Shown here piece after piece: positions 8,431-16,800 of a stretch of 59,555 nt of DNA (positions are counted from its first letter, which is position 1; the number at the start of each line of letters is the position of its first letter). This DNA comes from Spirochaetales bacterium (GTDB taxonomy: Bacteria > Spirochaetota > Spirochaetia > SZUA-6 > JAFGRV01). The notes under the pieces were generated by a model. That model made no database searches and was not told the origin of the DNA. It saw only the letters and a list, made by a program, of their open reading frames with translations. Both the position numbers and the translations under genes were made by a program. The DNA is taken from assembly GCA_016937215.1 (NCBI GenBank), contig JAFGWI010000027.1, forward strand, positions 1-59,555. The letters are read 5' to 3'.

Positions 8431-9660
8431 ATGGAATTATTTATTATTGGTTTAAAGAATTTAATCAGAAACAAACGCAGGACCATACTTAATTGTTCAG
8501 CCATATCAATCGGTATGATGGTCCTGATTATCATAATTGGCTGGGTAAGAGGTTATTTCATCGGTTTTTATCAATCCATAATCAATTTTGACACAGGCCA
8601 TTTACAGATTTTGCAAAAAGGATATATGGATGAAGAAAGGCGAATGCCCCTTGATATCAGCCTGATTCAAAGCGATGCTGTGAAAGCAGAATTATTAAAA
8701 CAGCCATGGGTAGAGACAGCTGCCGAGAGAATTGATTTTTACCTGAACCTGAGTAAAGGCTGGGACCAGGCGTCTTTGTTGTGCAAAGCGATCGAACCTG
8801 AAGCTGAAGGAAAACTGACAGTAATTAAAAAACAGATTATCCAGGGTGATTACCTGGATAAAGGGCCCGGCATCCTTATCAGCAAAACCCTGGCTGAAAA
8901 ATGGGACATTAAGCCAGGCGACAGCCTCCGTGTCAGCGCTCAGGATAAGTATCAAACACCGAATATACTCGATGTGGTTTGCCGGGGCATTTTTTACTAT
9001 GGCTACCCAGTTCTTGACAAGGCCCTGGTATTCATGGATTTAACCACAGCGCGAGAACTCCTTTCTATGGGCGATTCCGCCACTCGTATTGTTGTGCGAT
9101 TAAAACCGGGGTATTCGGTTGAAAGGAGCCTTGAATTAACCCAAAAATGGCTTGGCCCTGAAAAAGAAGCCTTTCACTGGCAACGTTTCGCCCAATCGGT
9201 GGTTTCCGCGGTAAAGGCGGATAGTGAAACCGGTTATTTTATGGTTGCCTTGATTTATCTGTTCACCATTCTGGGAATTATTAATTCCATGTCCATGTCG
9301 ATTAATGAACGCACCCGGGAGATAGGCACACTTCGCGCCATTGGCATGAAAGGGCGCACTATTGTTTCCATGTTTTTATATGAAGCTATTGGTATGGCTC
9401 TGATTTCTATTGTTTTTGCTTTTCTCTTTGTCTCGCCTTTGGCTGCTTATCTTCAGACAGTTGGTTTTGATATGTCACAATTTATTCCAGAAAATTTGCC
9501 CATTCCCTTTGGCCAGCGATTTACAGCCCATTTCATATGGTATGATTTCGCGGGAGCGGCCTTGTCAGCTGTGATTATTTCGCTGATCGGAAGCGCGATT
9601 CCCGCCCGCCGGATCTCGAAGATCACGATTTCACGGGCCATGGGTTCTTCCCACATTTAG
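8431..9660 (+). CDS. FtsX-like ABC permease, second of two
   Basis: This 409-residue paralogue of the preceding permease has the same layout: an N-terminal membrane segment (TILNCSAISIGMMVLIIIIG), a large periplasmic domain, and a C-terminal FtsX block (NERTREIGTLRAIGMKGRTIV) with three membrane helices. Shared early motifs (NFDTGHLQILQKGYMDEERR here, LESGHIQIHQKGYKD in the other) show duplication and divergence. It ends the operon and is followed at once by a copy of the three-hairpin intergenic repeat. Confidence 0.9.
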   Translation: MELFIIGLKNLIRNKRRTILNCSAISIGMMVLIIIIGWVRGYFIGFYQSIINFDTGHLQILQKGYMDEERRMPLDISLIQSDAVKAELLKQPWVETAAERIDFYLNLSKGWDQASLLCKAIEPEAEGKLTVIKKQIIQGDYLDKGPGILISKTLAEKWDIKPGDSLRVSAQDKYQTPNILDVVCRGIFYYGYPVLDKALVFMDLTTARELLSMGDSATRIVVRLKPGYSVERSLELTQKWLGPEKEAFHWQRFAQSVVSAVKADSETGYFMVALIYLFTILGIINSMSMSINERTREIGTLRAIGMKGRTIVSMFLYEAIGMALISIVFAFLFVSPLAAYLQTVGFDMSQFIPENLPIPFGQRFTAHFIWYDFAGAALSAVIISLIGSAIPARRISKITISRAMGSSHI

Positions 9661-9683
9661 TTATTGCCACCTGGCGTTGATCC

Positions 9684-9853
9684 GCGTTAGGGATTGGAGC
9701 CATGAGGAGCTTTTTTTCAAAAAAGCGACGAAAACCCGATTTTCACGATTAACGTGAAAACCGGGGTCGAAGCCGAAAGGCATAGTGGCGCAAAGCCCGG
9801 CCCCGCCACGGGTCCTGAAGTGAAACGGAAGGGGCCGTGGCGGGGAAACGCCC
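9684..9853 (+). repeat. Three-hairpin intergenic repeat, copy A
   Basis: The copy starts with GCGTTAGGGATTGGAGC and ends with AACGCCC. Hairpin 1 is AGCTTTTTT/AAAAAAGC. Hairpin 2 has arms CCCGATTTTCACG and CGTGAAAACCGGG. A linker with AAAGCCCGGCCC follows, then hairpin 3 with arms CCCCGCCACGG and CCGTGGCGGGG. It lies between the permease gene and the aminopeptidase gene. Confidence 0.9.
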
Positions 9854-10016
9854 GACTCTCTTCCCTTCAAATACATTCCTTTCAGAATCCACCTCCACTT
9901 GACAGTCCAGATCGCCTTATCTATAGTGATTCCAAGACCAAGCCTCGGGGACTTCCCTGTCCGGTTGAACCTGACAGAGGCACGGGCTGTTGATTTTTTT
10001 GGAGATTGGGGATCAT

Positions 10017-12494
10017 ATGAAGGCATACCGACCATTAGAATATCATTTGTATTTGCAGCCAGATTTAAAGAATTTTGATTTTCAGGGACAGTGTCTTATA
10101 AAGATGGAACTGTTGGAGCCACAGAAAAGCATTGAACTGGATGCTCTGGAACTGGAAATACATGAGGTAAAGGTAAATGACGAAGCTTGTTCTTTTCAGT
10201 TACTAGCTGAAAAGGAAAAACTGGTGTTAAAGGCCCCCGAAAAATGGCCTGCCGGGGTTCTTGAGCTTGATATCAGTTACACGGGAGAAATCAACAACAA
10301 AATGGCTGGTTTTTACCGCAGTTTTTACAAGAAAAAAAATGAAGACATGGCCATCGCGGTGACCCAGTTTGAGGAATCCGACGCGCGGCGTGCTTTTCCC
10401 TGTTTCGACCATCCTGGTTACAAGGCGGTTTTTTTCATTACCATGGTTGTTCCCCAGGGGCTTAAGGTTTTTTCCAATGAAGACATTGACGAGGAAATTG
10501 ATCTTGGAAAGGGGCTTCGGGAAGTCTCTTTCAAAGCAACTCCCTTGATGTCCACTTACCTTGTTTTTTTCGGAATAGGCGATTTTCAGATCCGGGTGGA
10601 CCTTGAAGACAGGCGTGTCCGGGCCGTCGCCCTTGAGGAGCGCATCAATTTCACCGACTTTTGCCTTGATTTCGGCCGCAAGAGCCTTCAATTTCTGGAA
10701 AAATACTATGGCGTGGATTATCCCCTTTCTAAAATGGACCTCCTGGCCGTACCGGATTTTGCCTTTGGGGCCATGGAAAACTGGGGCGCCATCACCTTTC
10801 GCGAAAACCTCATGCTCTATTATCCTGGTGTAACTTCCAAGGCCGGTTTATACCGTATTGCCGAAGTGGTTGCCCACGAGATCGTGCATCAATGGTTCGG
10901 CAACCTGGTGACTCCTTCAGACTGGAAATATCTCTGGCTGAATGAAAGCTTTGCCACTTTTTTCGCTTTTATCGTGGTTGACCAGTATTTTCCCGAGTGG
11001 GAAATCTGGCCCCATTTTATTTCCACTCAAACAGCCTCGGCCATGGTTCGCGATTCTTTGGACAATACCATTTCCATCGAGATTCCAGGGGGCGAGCATG
11101 TGGTGATCAATGCATCAACCGCGCCTATTATTTACAACAAGGGCGGCAGTATTCTCAGGCAGATCAAGGAATACCTTGGGGATGAGTGCTTTCAAAAGGG
11201 CTTGTCCGGTTTTTTAAAGGATTTTGCCTACAAAAATGCCGAAAGCAAGGATTTATGGACATCCCTTCAAAACGCCTCGGGCGTACCGGTTCTGGATTTA
11301 ATGAAGTCCTGGGTGGAACAGCCGGGATACCCCTGTATCCAGGTGACCCAGAACGCCGATGACCTTGTTTTTACCCAGAACCGCTTTACATACAATAGCG
11401 AACAAAACGGCAAATGGATTGTTCCTCTGAAAATCCGTTATTTTCTGCAAAACGGAGAGTCCATTGAAAAGAACATTCTTTTAAGCGAAAAGCGGCAAAT
11501 GCTGACCATGCCGCCCAAAACTCGCGCTTATAAAGTAAACTCCGGCCAGAGCGGTTTTTACAGGGTCCTCTATCAGGACCAGGACAACCTTGAAAAACTA
11601 TGCTCCATGATTGAAGAAAATACCCTGAGTCCGGAAGACAGCTATGGTGTGGAATGCGATTTATATGAATTCATGTTAACCGGAAGAATCAGCCTTGAGC
11701 AATACCTGGGCTCCATGCCCGCTTTTATCGGGCAAAGTGATTTTCTGCCATCCATGAGTTTGATCGACCATATGGAAAGCCTTATTTTTGTTCTGCCGGA
11801 AAAGCAGAAAACACAGGTAGAAGGCTATTTAAAGCAATACCTTGAATTCCTGATCACTGAGCTGGGGCTTGAGGTCAGGGATTCGGAAAAACACAGCTCC
11901 TCGGTTTTGCGGGACAGGGCCCTGCCCCTGTGGATGAAGTACAACAGCGCCAACCAGCAGAACAAGATCCAGAACATGATCAAAGCCCTGTTCGCCGGCA
12001 AAAAAACAGCGCCTGATCTGCAAAAAGGCCTTCTTCAGGCCGCGGCCATTTCCATGGCACCGCAGCTGCGCAAATTCATCGATACCGGTTTTGAAAACCT
12101 TGAAAGCGAGCATCAACGCATGAATCAGATCGCTGCCCTAGGGTATTTTAAGGAACCCGAGGACCTGAGCTGGGCCTATGAATTTGCCTTGAAGCGGGTG
12201 CCGGCGCGTAACCGCTATCTGCCCTTCGCGGGATTTTCCCAGAACCGCGATGCCCTTTCTTCGCTGTGGGATTTTTATATTCATAACGAAGCTGAAATAA
12301 CAGAGCTCCATCCTGTGCATTTTGAGCGCATTGCCGCTTCCCTGGCTGTTTCCTGCGGCCTTCATCTTGGAGAGCCTGTAAAGACTTATTTTGAGACCTT
12401 TATCAAGGAGAAAAAACTGGCCAGGGATGTTATTTCCCTGTCTCTTGAAAAGCTGGCTGTGTACAGGAATTTTTTAAAAGCCTGTGACAAGTAA
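10017..12494 (+). CDS. M1-family zinc aminopeptidase (aminopeptidase N-like)
   Basis: This 825-residue metallopeptidase probably trims N-terminal residues from peptides. ATG 10017 is preferred over an upstream TTG because GGGGAT lies close before it. The substrate-anchoring motif GAMEN is at 251-255 and the zinc site HEIVHQW begins at His 287, with His 291 and the third ligand Glu 310 in LNESFA. The C-terminal half is helical, as in the ERAP1-C-like domain. No signal peptide is seen, so it is probably cytoplasmic. It is flanked by two three-hairpin repeats in opposite orientation and has no operon partners. Confidence 0.93.
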   Translation: MKAYRPLEYHLYLQPDLKNFDFQGQCLIKMELLEPQKSIELDALELEIHEVKVNDEACSFQLLAEKEKLVLKAPEKWPAGVLELDISYTGEINNKMAGFYRSFYKKKNEDMAIAVTQFEESDARRAFPCFDHPGYKAVFFITMVVPQGLKVFSNEDIDEEIDLGKGLREVSFKATPLMSTYLVFFGIGDFQIRVDLEDRRVRAVALEERINFTDFCLDFGRKSLQFLEKYYGVDYPLSKMDLLAVPDFAFGAMENWGAITFRENLMLYYPGVTSKAGLYRIAEVVAHEIVHQWFGNLVTPSDWKYLWLNESFATFFAFIVVDQYFPEWEIWPHFISTQTASAMVRDSLDNTISIEIPGGEHVVINASTAPIIYNKGGSILRQIKEYLGDECFQKGLSGFLKDFAYKNAESKDLWTSLQNASGVPVLDLMKSWVEQPGYPCIQVTQNADDLVFTQNRFTYNSEQNGKWIVPLKIRYFLQNGESIEKNILLSEKRQMLTMPPKTRAYKVNSGQSGFYRVLYQDQDNLEKLCSMIEENTLSPEDSYGVECDLYEFMLTGRISLEQYLGSMPAFIGQSDFLPSMSLIDHMESLIFVLPEKQKTQVEGYLKQYLEFLITELGLEVRDSEKHSSSVLRDRALPLWMKYNSANQQNKIQNMIKALFAGKKTAPDLQKGLLQAAAISMAPQLRKFIDTGFENLESEHQRMNQIAALGYFKEPEDLSWAYEFALKRVPARNRYLPFAGFSQNRDALSSLWDFYIHNEAEITELHPVHFERIAASLAVSCGLHLGEPVKTYFETFIKEKKLARDVISLSLEKLAVYRNFLKACDK

Positions 12495-12582
12495 TGCTCT
12501 CGATTTTCTGTATAATATCTTAAGGGCGCGACTTTCGCTTATTGATAAAGAATAATCCCATTCACCAGGCATTATGGGCCTT

Positions 12583-12733
12583 GGGCGTTGCCTGCCTCCA
12601 CGATGTTACGGCAGGCCGGGCTTTCCACGACTCCGCTTCGCTTCGAAAGCCCGGTGCACGGAATTACCGTGCACCGGTGTTTCAGAAAGCCCTTTTTGAA
12701 AAAAGGGCTTTCTGTCGTTCCAATCCCTAACGC
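12583..12733 (-). repeat. Three-hairpin intergenic repeat, copy B
   Basis: Read on the minus strand, the copy runs from GCGTTAGGGATTGG to GGCAACGCCC. Hairpin 1 has arms CAGAAAGCCC and GGGCTTTCTG around the TTTTTTCAAAA core. Hairpin 2 has GGTGCACGG and CCGTGCACC. The linker is TCGAAGCGAAGCGGAG followed by AAAGCCCGG. Hairpin 3 is CCTGCC/GGCAGG. Confidence 0.9.
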
Positions 12734-12837
12734 AAAAAAACGGAAAGCACTCTTTGCGGAACAAATACAAATTCCTTTACCATGTCCATATTTGCACGCA
12801 GCAGGGCAATCGCATTATAATTTTTATAGTTGTTTTG

Positions 12838-13203
12838 TCACTCTGAGCTAGCACCCGCCGTCATTCTGAGCTATCATCCGCCGTCATTCTGAGCTATCAT
12901 CTGCCGTCATTCTGAGCAAAGCGAAGAATCTCATTTGGCATGGACCAATAGTATTCACAAATAAAAGCCTCAAACCAGGCAAGATTCTTTTAGGACGCAT
13001 GAATACAGTGAATGCCAATGAGCATTCACGCCATACAGTGAATCCCAATGAGGATTTCACGTCACCGAGCAATAAATGCGGAGCATTTATGAACAGGCCC
13101 AGGACGCATGGATATAGTGAATCCCAATGAGGATTCACGCCACCGAGCAGTAAACGCGGAGCGTTTACGACCAGGCCCCCGTCGGTCCTCCTCAGAATGA
13201 CAA
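12838..13203. repeat. Composite of tandem TCATTCTGAG units and small palindromes
   Basis: About three and a half near-identical 22-bp units containing CCGTCATTCTGAGCTATCAT run from 12838 to 12910, and the last passes into TCATTCTGAGCAAAGCGAAG. From about 12991 two palindrome types alternate: GTGAATCC/GGATTCAC (or GTGAATGC/GCATTCAC) and GTAAACGC/GCGTTTAC (or ATAAATGC/GCATTTAT). The block closes at 13189-13202 with the inverted CTCAGAATGACA, so the whole is bounded by inverted repeats. Frames predicted here are translations of the repeat. Confidence 0.85.
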
Positions 13204-13294
13204 GAGGTTGAAACATTATTCTTTTAATGCGATTGCCCTGTTGCACACAGCCAGATCTATAGACCAAAAAAAAAATCTGTGAGATGATAGCCCC

Positions 13295-13561
13295 ATGGAT
13301 GAGGATTTATTAAAAGAGCCGGGTTCTATGGACTTGAACGATCAGAAATATTTAATCAAACTGGCCAAAACTACCATGCCCTTTGGCAAATACAAGGGGC
13401 GTTTGCTGGTCAATCTGCCCGAAGCTTATGTTCTATGGTTTCAGCAAAAGGGTTTTCCCCAAGGTGAGCTCGGAGAGATGTTAAAAATCATGGTCGAAAT
13501 AAAAACCAATGGTCTTGAATACCTGCTCCGGGATATTGCCAGAAAAAGCGGAGCTTTTTAA
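13295..13561 (+). CDS. DUF3820-like small protein
   Basis: This 88-residue protein has the typical core of the DUF3820 (QSregVF_b-like) family: TTMPFGKYKGRLLVNLPEAY, then VLWFQQKGFPQGELGEML. Family members are small cytoplasmic proteins without an agreed biochemical role. The start could be 13295 or the internal Met at 13328; neither has a strong ribosome binding site. It sits between a repeat block and the giant unknown gene. Confidence 0.7.
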   Translation: MDEDLLKEPGSMDLNDQKYLIKLAKTTMPFGKYKGRLLVNLPEAYVLWFQQKGFPQGELGEMLKIMVEIKTNGLEYLLRDIARKSGAF

Positions 13562-13810
13562 AGACCCTGGGCAAAAGGGAAGCACCACATGGCTTGGCCT
13601 TAAAATACAGCACTCATGGGGTTCTCATTGGCACTTTTCCTGACAGCTTCGGTGCCTAAACAACTGAACCACTACTTGAATCTTCTGCTTCAGCACTGTC
13701 CGAAACCAACATTCACCAATGAACCAAGCCAAGGATCACAAAAAAACAGAAAAAATCCTTTAAAATTTGCCCTCAGGTCATTATTCTATTATTAGGAAGG
13801 ATAGATCTCT

Positions 13811-16800
13811 ATGGCTCAGGATGAGCGAAAAAAGCAAGGCGGTTTTTTAAAGGGAATACAGGGTTTTTTCAAGGCTGTCACCAATACAATACAGCAGGAT
13901 GACGTTGCTGAAGAGAGCCAGTCTTTTTTGCAACAGGAAGACAAAACCCAGGAAATTTTATTGTCACTGTCATCGGAAATCAATCCCTCTCAAAGCCTCT
14001 TTGCCGGGCCCTTGAATTTCCTCCATGATAATGCCGCAAGACAGGCCTATTTTAACTTTATCGCTCAACAAGAAGGAGAGGTCATCAGTTCCCTGGAACA
14101 GGAGGAAATCCAAAGGGCCAATGAGAATTTCAATTTTCACCGCCAAGCCAAGGAAAAGGAGATATCCGCCTTTCTGGAGGCTACCCCGCCCCGCGACTGG
14201 ACAGCTCTGGGTTCATCAGCCTTAAAACGCAACATCCCCCCGCACATTCTGGGACGACTTCTGGAATTGATCCTTGAAAAAGCACAGAACAATGATATTC
14301 CCGAAGATGCGGCCCAGCAAATCAAGCAAGCAGAATCCAAAATCCAGTGGCAGCTCAAGAGTGAAGAAGCGGTCATTTCCTACTTGATAAAAGCCCTGAA
14401 TAAAAAGAACAGCGCCCTTGAAAAAGGCGAGCTCCTTGAAAAAATACGCCCCCATGTAACAGGAAAAATTACCCATGAAGATTTAAAACAAAGGACCGAA
14501 GAGGTCTTTTCCAATTGGATAAAGATTTACAAAAGCCTTGAAAAGCGAAAGCGCCTGGCTGAAAACGATGATTTCAACTTTGATTCCTTTGACTTTGACG
14601 CGGAACTCCCGGAATTCGGCGAGAAAGAGGAAAACTTCCTCAAGGATTTGTCCAAAGAGGATAAGCCCGATAAAATGGCCCGGCAGCTCGAAGAGGAGGA
14701 TGAAAACCGGAAAAATCTTCTGATCAACAACATGGCCTTTGACCCCCGCTTTGACAAATACTTTGACCAGATGGTTCAGCATTTATCAAAGGATGATCTG
14801 GGCACCCTCATGGGAATCATCAGTTCCCACATTCGTCAAATCGAACAGAAACAGGGCTTTGACGCCAGTGAAGAATACCTGGAGGATATCATTAGCCGCG
14901 TGAAAAAGCGGCTGGGGCCCAACACCCTTATCGAAAACAAAATCTTGAACATCAAGCTCTATTTGCAGAAGGCCCATCAGGAATATACCAGGCAGCTCGC
15001 CGAGTTGAAAAAACGTCTGGATGGCTTAAACATTCAAGAGCAAATCGGTATTCTGCGAACCATGGGAAAGGACCCCCAATTTCAAAACATCTTTGGTACA
15101 GTTCAAAACATGGAGCGTTTACTAATAGAAGAGCATTTTGAGGAGATATTTAACGGCCTTCCTGTTAAAACCCAGGAAATTGTGGCCAAGTCACTGCTTT
15201 CCGACCTCAATTCCCTGAAAAACCAGTATCCCTATTTAATCGACAAGTTAAAACGCAAACTGGAACTGGTCAGCGCTATTGCGGAAAAACAACAGGCCTC
15301 TGTCCCTGAAGTGGATTATGGTCTGTTGAACAAAATTGTTGGTTTTGCAAGAGAAAAGTCCTATGATATTCCCCATGAAGATCTTGATGATTTGTCCAAA
15401 TCCAAAAAAAACCGTGAAGAAATTCTTAACCTGCTTCATGAAATTGACAGACTGCCCTCTCTTGACGAACGCATTATCACCGTCAAATTCTGGCTGGATA
15501 ACGCTGTGTACGAAGCCAAACCCCATCTGGAAGAATTTCTCAAAATCCATCTGAGCACTTTAAAAGAAGCCAAGGCCCGGGAAGGCGGCCTCCTGCGGAT
15601 GATTTTTGACCACTTAAAAGAACTAGAAAGCAAACAGGAAAAACTTGAATACCTGAATGAAAAGCTAAAAGACCCTGTTTACGCCCATATGCATCCTATT
15701 CTGAATAATCTTATCGCGAATATCCAAAAAGAAGAAGCTCAGGAACCTGATGTTATTACCGAACACTGGATTCGGGAGCAGATTGACTCAATTGAAGACC
15801 TGAACAGCCGAATCAACTGGATCAAAATCCGCATGTACTTGCCCTCCTTCGCTGGCTTCCAGAATCTCTTAAGGCAAATCCTTGAGGAAAGCGAAGAAGC
15901 TAGAGAATCCGCCTTCACAGAAGACCTGGAAGATACCCTTATTGCCCAGGCCAGCGTCAAATCATTGCAAGACAAGAAGGGTCAAGGCTCCGAGGACAAA
16001 ATACATAAAAACATCATATCCCTGACTCGAGAAATCATGTCTATTCCCGGCAAGGTGGAACGCCGAAAGTTCATCAAGGAACAGGAAACCCTTTATCCCC
16101 TGGATGAAGAGCATATCTTTTACAAACAAAGAAAACTGCTTTATTACCTTGTTAATGTTGATAACGATGATAAGCCCGGACAAAAACTCAAGGTATTGGC
16201 CGACAAGGTGCTTTATCATTTCAAAGAAAAGGCAGAATTTTTCAAGATTTTAAAACTTTCACGCTTTTCTCATCAAGGTAAAAGCCTTTCCATGATGGAT
16301 GAATTGAAAATCAGCGATAGTGATTTGGCTTATTACGCAGCCTATATTGTGGGATCCGATAAAACGCCCCTTGAGGTGCGGTTGAATTTCCTGAAAAATT
16401 TCAGCAAAGGCGATGTGCGGGTAGAAGAAGTCATTATTCCCAAAGGTGACATCCAGACCAAAATGGATTACAAGGATTTTTTCCAGATCACACCGGCAAT
16501 TCTTGACAAAGCCATAAAGGACCTATCCAGATATATTAAGGAAAAGCCGAAGAGAGCCTTGGACAATGAAGAGATTAATCCGGACACCCCGATGGCCGCA
16601 GCTGATGAAAAACCCTTCATGGCAAAGGAAGAAAACTTCAGGAAAGAAAAACCCAGAAAAAATGATAAACAAACGGCAACAGAAACCAGCCGCATCGAAC
16701 AGGATAAACAGCCGGAGAAGGATAACCCGCGTCAAGCGGAAAATGACTTAACACACCACCATGTTGAGGTCGATCAGGATTTGATTGAAACTGAAGTTCA

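Noticed and set aside
9661-10035. A 124-codon minus-strand frame beside the aminopeptidase gene.
   Set aside because: It lies across repeat copy A and is explained by its hairpins.
12838-13203. A CRISPR array, because of regular short repeats.
   Set aside because: The units are palindromic and almost contiguous, spacers are not unique, and no cas gene is present.
13295-13561. A virulence role for the DUF3820-like protein, as suggested by the family's quorum-sensing name.
   Set aside because: The name comes from one pathogen and nothing in this context supports it.
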